This document shows positions 59,823-64,000 of a stretch of DNA of 64,000 nt, piece by piece (the stretch's first letter is position 1; each line of letters begins with the position of its first letter). Under the pieces are notes generated by a model. It was given only the letters and a program-made list of their open reading frames with translations. It was not told where the DNA came from and did not search any database. The translations under genes were made by a program, and so were the position numbers. Source of the stretch: Ilex aquifolium (lineage: Eukaryota; Streptophyta; Magnoliopsida; Aquifoliales; Aquifoliaceae); NCBI GenBank assembly GCA_951799425.1, contig OX637395.1:6598951-6662950 (forward strand), in the 5' to 3' direction.

Positions 59823-61268
59823 CTAAACAAAAGTGTAGCACCACATGAGTAACACCCCACCAACAATGACTTCCAATCCTAACCATTCCTTACCTCTTTG
59901 ACACCCACTACTCTCTGGACTACTGCTTTTGGCACTTGTGGGATTGTCTTTTTTAGCTGCTGAAAAAATATTCAGACAAATAAATAAACATATAAAAAAA
60001 GTATAATCAACATTATACAGAAATCATTTATTGAAAATCCTTTTAAACAAGGGTAAAATACATTGGTGAACCCCCGACGTATTTTTTTTGGATTTAATGG
60101 TCAGGATGTCCAAGTTAACTTACACGCACTTCGACTAATTCCCTCTCAAATCCGGTCAAAAGTAGACCATCCACGCCGGGAATAGGGTATTCATGAGAGA
60201 TAAATCTCTCATGACCTGACCTTAAGGAGTAGTCGAGATTCAAATTCAAGACGTCTGAGTTTACAACTCATCTATGTTATCGCTTGAGTTACCCCTTGGA
60301 GTTAATCCCCGACGTATACTCATGGTTTAGTTCTGTCTTCCGTCCCCCAACTTTTAATTTGGGCATTTTGGTCTATCACCAATGTATTTTAACACTTCTA
60401 AGAAACTAAAAGCAAAAGTTTCACAATAGAGCCTTACCACTAGGAACAGGGCTACTGGCAGTGTCATTGGAGCCATGGCCAAATTGATAGAAAACCTGAG
60501 CATCTGTTGAATTTGGAGGCAAGTTGAGGAGAGCTGCATGCATCCATTACAATCATCAAAATTACTAACCAACTTGGTACATAGAATTTCATCTCCGACT
60601 AGAATAAAAGAGTAATTATTTTTCGGGGTGGCATGCCCCGAAAAATCTTATGCGCTGGTCCGGGGTAAGTCTTGCCCGTCAAATGGACAGGCCGCCCCGA
60701 CTGTCAACCCATAGACCGGATCAGGATAGCCTGTTGGTTTTTAAGGATAAATCGCATGTTATAAAAATTAACAGTTAAAACACAAAATCTCATATGTATG
60801 CAATCATCATCTTATACGGCTAGGGAGAGTTAAACTTAGGAAGTGCGAGTATACGCCTTGTCCCTTGGTCAACCATAGAACCAACCTAACTGATTAGGTT
60901 GTCCTATATTATAGTAGAGTTTACTTACCAGGGCACTGAGAAACATTGGCAGGAGCATTGCAAACTGAGGGTAGGCCTAAAGCAAGAGTGACATTGATAC
61001 TGAGGCCTAGATCTGGATCATTTCTATCTCTAACCACCACACACAGACACTTCTTTTTGGTCTTGAGGACTTGTTTTAGGCCACTGCAACAGTCTGGTGT
61101 AGGAGCTTGTGCATTCCCACCAACATATGGCAGACAAGTTGCTAGTCCAAGCAGTTGCTCTGAACACTCCTCTCTGTCCTTGGCTGCATCTGGGGCTGCA
61201 AAAGAGAACAGTATAGACAGTGACAGTGATATAAGTGAGAGAACCAACAACTTCTTGTGTAAAGCCAT
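59823..61268 (-). CDS. LTPG: GPI-anchored non-specific lipid transfer protein, 190 aa, three exons
   Basis: Minus-strand exons 61268-60929, 60533-60438 and 59959-59823 (TAG) sum to 573 nt. Residues 1-24 are a signal peptide (basic start, leucine/serine-rich core, cleavage near Ala24-Ala25). The eight-cysteine fold is complete: C35, C45, C60-C61, C74, C76, C103, C112, giving C-x9-C-x14-CC-x12-C-x-C-x26-C-x8-[19 protein letters not shown] (80-97) is typical of LTPG proteins close to Arabidopsis LTPG6, and VSQCP closes the domain. A Ser/Pro/Thr-rich linker and a hydrophobic end ([19 protein letters not shown]) suggest a GPI signal, with the attachment site probably in the SSPESSG region. Such proteins sit on the outer plasma membrane and help export cuticular or suberin lipids (family knowledge); the substrate here is unknown. 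Exon 3 has a CAGCAG double acceptor, so one Ala may be optional. Intron 2 contains a SINE. Confidence 0.9.
60083..60303 (-). mobile_element. tRNA-derived SINE, family 1, copy 3, in LTPG intron 2
   Basis: On the minus strand it reads GGGGTAACTCAAGCGATAAC, GAGTTGTAAACTCAGACG, GAATTTGAATCTCG, GATTTATCTCTCATGAATAC, TATTCCCGGCGTGGATGG, TTGACCGGATT and an A-rich end: the same blocks in the same order as copies 1 and 2. It inserted in the same orientation as the host gene. Confidence 0.65.
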
Positions 61269-61370
61269 TGAAGAAGTCTAAGCTACAGAGAGGAGAGTTT
61301 GTGAAATTTTTTTAGAGAGAGAGAGAGAGAGAGGTTTATGCTCAATTCATGTGTTGGGTATTTAAAGATA
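61269..61370 (-). promoter_or_regulatory. 5'UTR and core promoter of the LTPG gene
   Basis: A (GA)n run at 61313-61332 reads as (CT)n on the transcribed strand and would lie in the leader. TTTAAATA on the minus strand, at about 61358-61365, is a TATA-like candidate about 95 bases upstream of the ATG. Confidence 0.35.
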
Positions 61371-62096
61371 AAGTGATTTTGAAAAGTTGGTGGTGGTGGA
61401 GTGACTGTGGGATCATCTCCACCGAAATCTCCTTAATCATTAGGGTCACAGCTATTGTGGTAACTGGTAGGATGAAGTGCTTTGAAACTGTTTTTACACA
61501 TATCCAGTTCAGGAGAAAAGATGTAGACTCCTCAGTTTATCTTGGCTAGAGGTGCAATTTGTGCAGATCATCCTATTTTAGCTTGGGAAATATTCATCAT
61601 TTAGTGTAGAGATTTATATAGTATTCGAGTCGGGGTATATATTAATTCTTGTTCAATATTAGTAAATTTAGGTAAACTCGCCATGAATTCATTATTTGAG
61701 ATTCAAATTTTTTTTTTTTTACATATATTTGTCATGCAGTTACTAATACAAGTTCAACTCGAGAATTGAAGTTGGGTGTAAACTTGAGTCGTGTACTCTT
61801 ATCATTGAACTTGAATATAGAGTTGTGTGACATTAGTTCAAAAATCTAAGCAAAAACGATACTCAAAACAAAAGATGAAATGATTGATTGTTAAGTGAAG
61901 TCCAAATTATGAATTCTCTAATCTAGAAATCCCAATTGACCTCTCAACCTATCTAACTCACCTGAGCTGCAACCATAGTTTTTGTATGCTATAATTGCAT
62001 ATTGCAAGGCAAATGAAAAGAACTAGTACAATAGGGTTCTCCACAAAGGTTTAGTGGTTGAAAAGTGTTAATAGAGTAATTTTTTTTACAATTTTT

Positions 62097-62242
62097 AAGG
62101 CGGTTCGGTGGTTGAGTTTGATCTTTGGTAAATTAGAGAATTCAGGTTCAATTATTTCTTACACTTCATAAGAGTTAGTCACCCTTGTCCTTTTAGGGAT
62201 ATACTTTAATCCAGTTCAAACTGTGATGATTAGGTACTAAAC
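62097..62242 (+). mobile_element. SINE-like element, family 2, copy 1
   Basis: GGTTCGGTGGTTGAGTTTGA (A-box-like) and CAGGTTCAATTATTTCTTAC (B-box-like), then CACCCTTGTCCTTTTAGGGA, TATACTTTAATCCAGTTCAAA. A related copy is inverted at 63632-63770. Confidence 0.5.
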
Positions 62243-63631
62243 TCGAGAGAATAATCACCAAAAATCTAGATATCCAGTAACAAACAAAAAAGAGTAAACT
62301 TTCCTACCTCTATTCTCTTCTTCCTTCTTGGAAAAAGTTTTCTATTATTTGATTGAGTAAACTTTTATAAATTTCAATGTAGGTGATGATTTGCCAAAAA
62401 AAAAGGATGATGTGTGTACTTCACCAACCCCACTACGGGCAGTGGGACCCTGCCAGACAGATGTCCTCTCCTCTTTCAGCCATGGTTAATGTGTTCCACT
62501 AGCCAAAGGTGCAGAGTTATTATTCGTGTTGAAATTGATGTAGAGTTATTATTTTTTATTAATTTTCATTTAGATGATTTATATTTGTTAATAAAAAAAT
62601 AAAAAAATAATGAAAATTAAAATTAAAATATAAAAAAATTTATATGCAACGTATTTTTATTATATAAAAAATGAATGTACGGTTCAAAAATGTCTTAGTC
62701 GGTTGAGGGGTGACCGATCGGGTCAATCAAAAAATAGGATAACAAAAAAAAAGTGTCTACTCTAGTGTTGTTAATGTGACTTTCTCGATTTATAGTTCTT
62801 CTTCTTGCGCTCTCTTGACCAATGCTCCGATCATTCAAAAGATCGGCCGTTGTGACGTAAGTCGTCCCTTCTTAGGTTGTCATTTGACTTTGACCTTATT
62901 CGGTTTTGGTTCATTCTTTTGATTCATGTGTATCTTGTCATGTCTACTCCGTTTATTGGTATAAGGTAAATGTCTTCTCCGACAAAAGTCAATCAAGAAG
63001 CCAAAACAGGAGCCAAGCAAGCATATCGGGCGAAGAATCCCTTCCTTGTTCGGCTGATAATGAAAAATGAATTTCATCACTGTAACTAGAGATCATGACA
63101 TCATTCAGCATTTGAATGACATCATCATAGTCTTTTTATGCAATTTAAATCTTGTGTATAGATATGCTGGACAAGGAATAGGGAAGAGGTTGATTAGCTT
63201 TTTATTTAAGTAATGTTAAAATAAAAGTAAAATTAATAATATCTAAAGAATCGTTTGGCAATGCTATTTATAAATATTTTTTAAGCAAAAAAAATCATAG
63301 AAAAAAAAAACTTGTTTAATTATTATTTTATGAAAAAATAAAATTCAAAAAACAAACCTACTTAAAAAAATTAAAAACGTTTCCAAAGCGGTACCTAGAA
63401 AAATTGCTAATTGGTAAAAATTATCAACAAGAAAAATTTCATGAAAAATCATAAAATTATTGAGCCTTGTAAATTGGGTTAAATGACCCTTTCTTTCCCT
63501 TAAAATGTCATGCAAGTTTTAAAAGGAAGCCAAATGAATAAATCGAAAGTAAGGGAGAAATGAAGGGTCAAAGTTTTATTTTTTTAGTTATAGGGTGTCC
63601 AGACTTGCATTGATTACTCCGTTCATCGGCG

Positions 63632-63770
63632 GGTCACCGTGGTTTGAGCTGGATTAGAGCATATCCCTAAAAAGACAAGGGTAGCTAACATTTAAGAGGT
63701 GTAAGAAAGGATTAAATTTAAGATTTCTGAACTATCAGCGATCAAGATCAAACTAAACCACTCCTAAGGT
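63632..63770 (-). mobile_element. SINE-like element, family 2, copy 2
   Basis: On the minus strand: TAGGAGTGGTTTAGTTTGAT, TTTCTTACACCTCTTAAATG, CTACCCTTGTCTTTTTAGGG, ATATGCTCTAATCCAGCTCAAA, parallel to the copy at 62097. The B-box region has diverged. Confidence 0.5.
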
Positions 63771-64000
63771 TTTAAATGGTTACATTCTAAACAAAGAATT
63801 AGAGTTGCATTTGGGAAGAAATGGGCTCTGGGTCGCGACTTTAGTGGATCAAATTGGAACCAAAAGTCCATTTAGTAGTCTTGCTATGAAAGGTAGTCCA
63901 CTTTTCGAATCACTCTGTCACAATTTCTTTCCTTTTTTTTTTTAATGTAATATGAGGGGAAATGGTTGAAATTTGTTTATGCCCTGTTTGGTAGATTTGA

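Larger units (their letters stand above)
61371..64000. other. Intergenic DNA to the window end, with SINE copies
   Basis: No gene is supported. The stretch is AT-rich and holds the two family-2 SINE copies listed separately. The short ORFs here have no recognisable features. Confidence 0.5.

Noticed and set aside
1-64000. Bacterial-type features: operons, CRISPR arrays, prophage, IS elements
   Set aside because: Nothing of the kind is present; the gene structure is clearly eukaryotic. No tRNA or rRNA gene was identified by eye either.

Overview
This window is nuclear DNA of a flowering plant, most likely a eudicot. The genes are split by many short AT-rich introns with GT-AG borders, the intergenic DNA is AT-rich and full of microsatellites, and the mobile elements (MULE-type and Harbinger-type inverted-repeat elements, Helitrons, tRNA-derived SINEs, a TRIM) are those typical of plants. 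The protein families are plant-specific (SOSEKI, DUF936) or plant subtypes (PP2A catalytic subfamily II, GPI-anchored lipid transfer protein). Exon structures were assembled by eye from splice signals, reading phase and remembered family features; every joined CDS closes in frame.

Layout. 1-610: decayed LTR-like sequence. 1658-5785 (+): SOSEKI polarity protein, six coding exons, 415 aa. 7006-11565 (-): DUF936/CORD-type protein, five exons, 592 aa, with a GC-AG first intron. 11.6-24.3 kb: gene-poor repeat block with two head-to-tail Helitron-like units carrying G-rich (GGT)n cores (15354-17843), a 1.8-kb MULE with a perfect 9-bp target duplication (19876-21661), two SINEs, a MITE and a dispersed Helitron-like family. 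24491-24937 (+): single-exon gene of unknown function (148 aa) whose promoter/5'UTR segment has a second copy about 1.15 kb upstream. 26531-37642 (-): PP2A catalytic subunit, eleven exons, 313 aa, all metal ligands and the C-terminal DYFL intact. 41341-49049 (-): MFSD12-like major-facilitator transporter, twelve coding exons, 454 aa, with a TRIM retrotransposon in its first coding intron. 50.8-59.2 kb: second repeat block with several inverted-repeat elements, one nested in another, and a minisatellite. 59823-61268 (-): GPI-anchored lipid-transfer protein, three exons, 190 aa, with a SINE in its second intron. 61.3-64 kb: intergenic, with an opposed SINE pair.

The genes do not form a pathway or operon; they are independent plant genes: cell-edge polarity (SOSEKI), cortical microtubules (DUF936), protein dephosphorylation (PP2A), organellar or vacuolar transport (MFSD12-like) and surface lipid transport (LTPG). 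I found no convincing new gene system. The most unusual material is in the repeats: the tandem Helitron pair, the MULEs with intact 9-bp duplications, the TRIM, and the duplicated promoter of the 148-aa gene.
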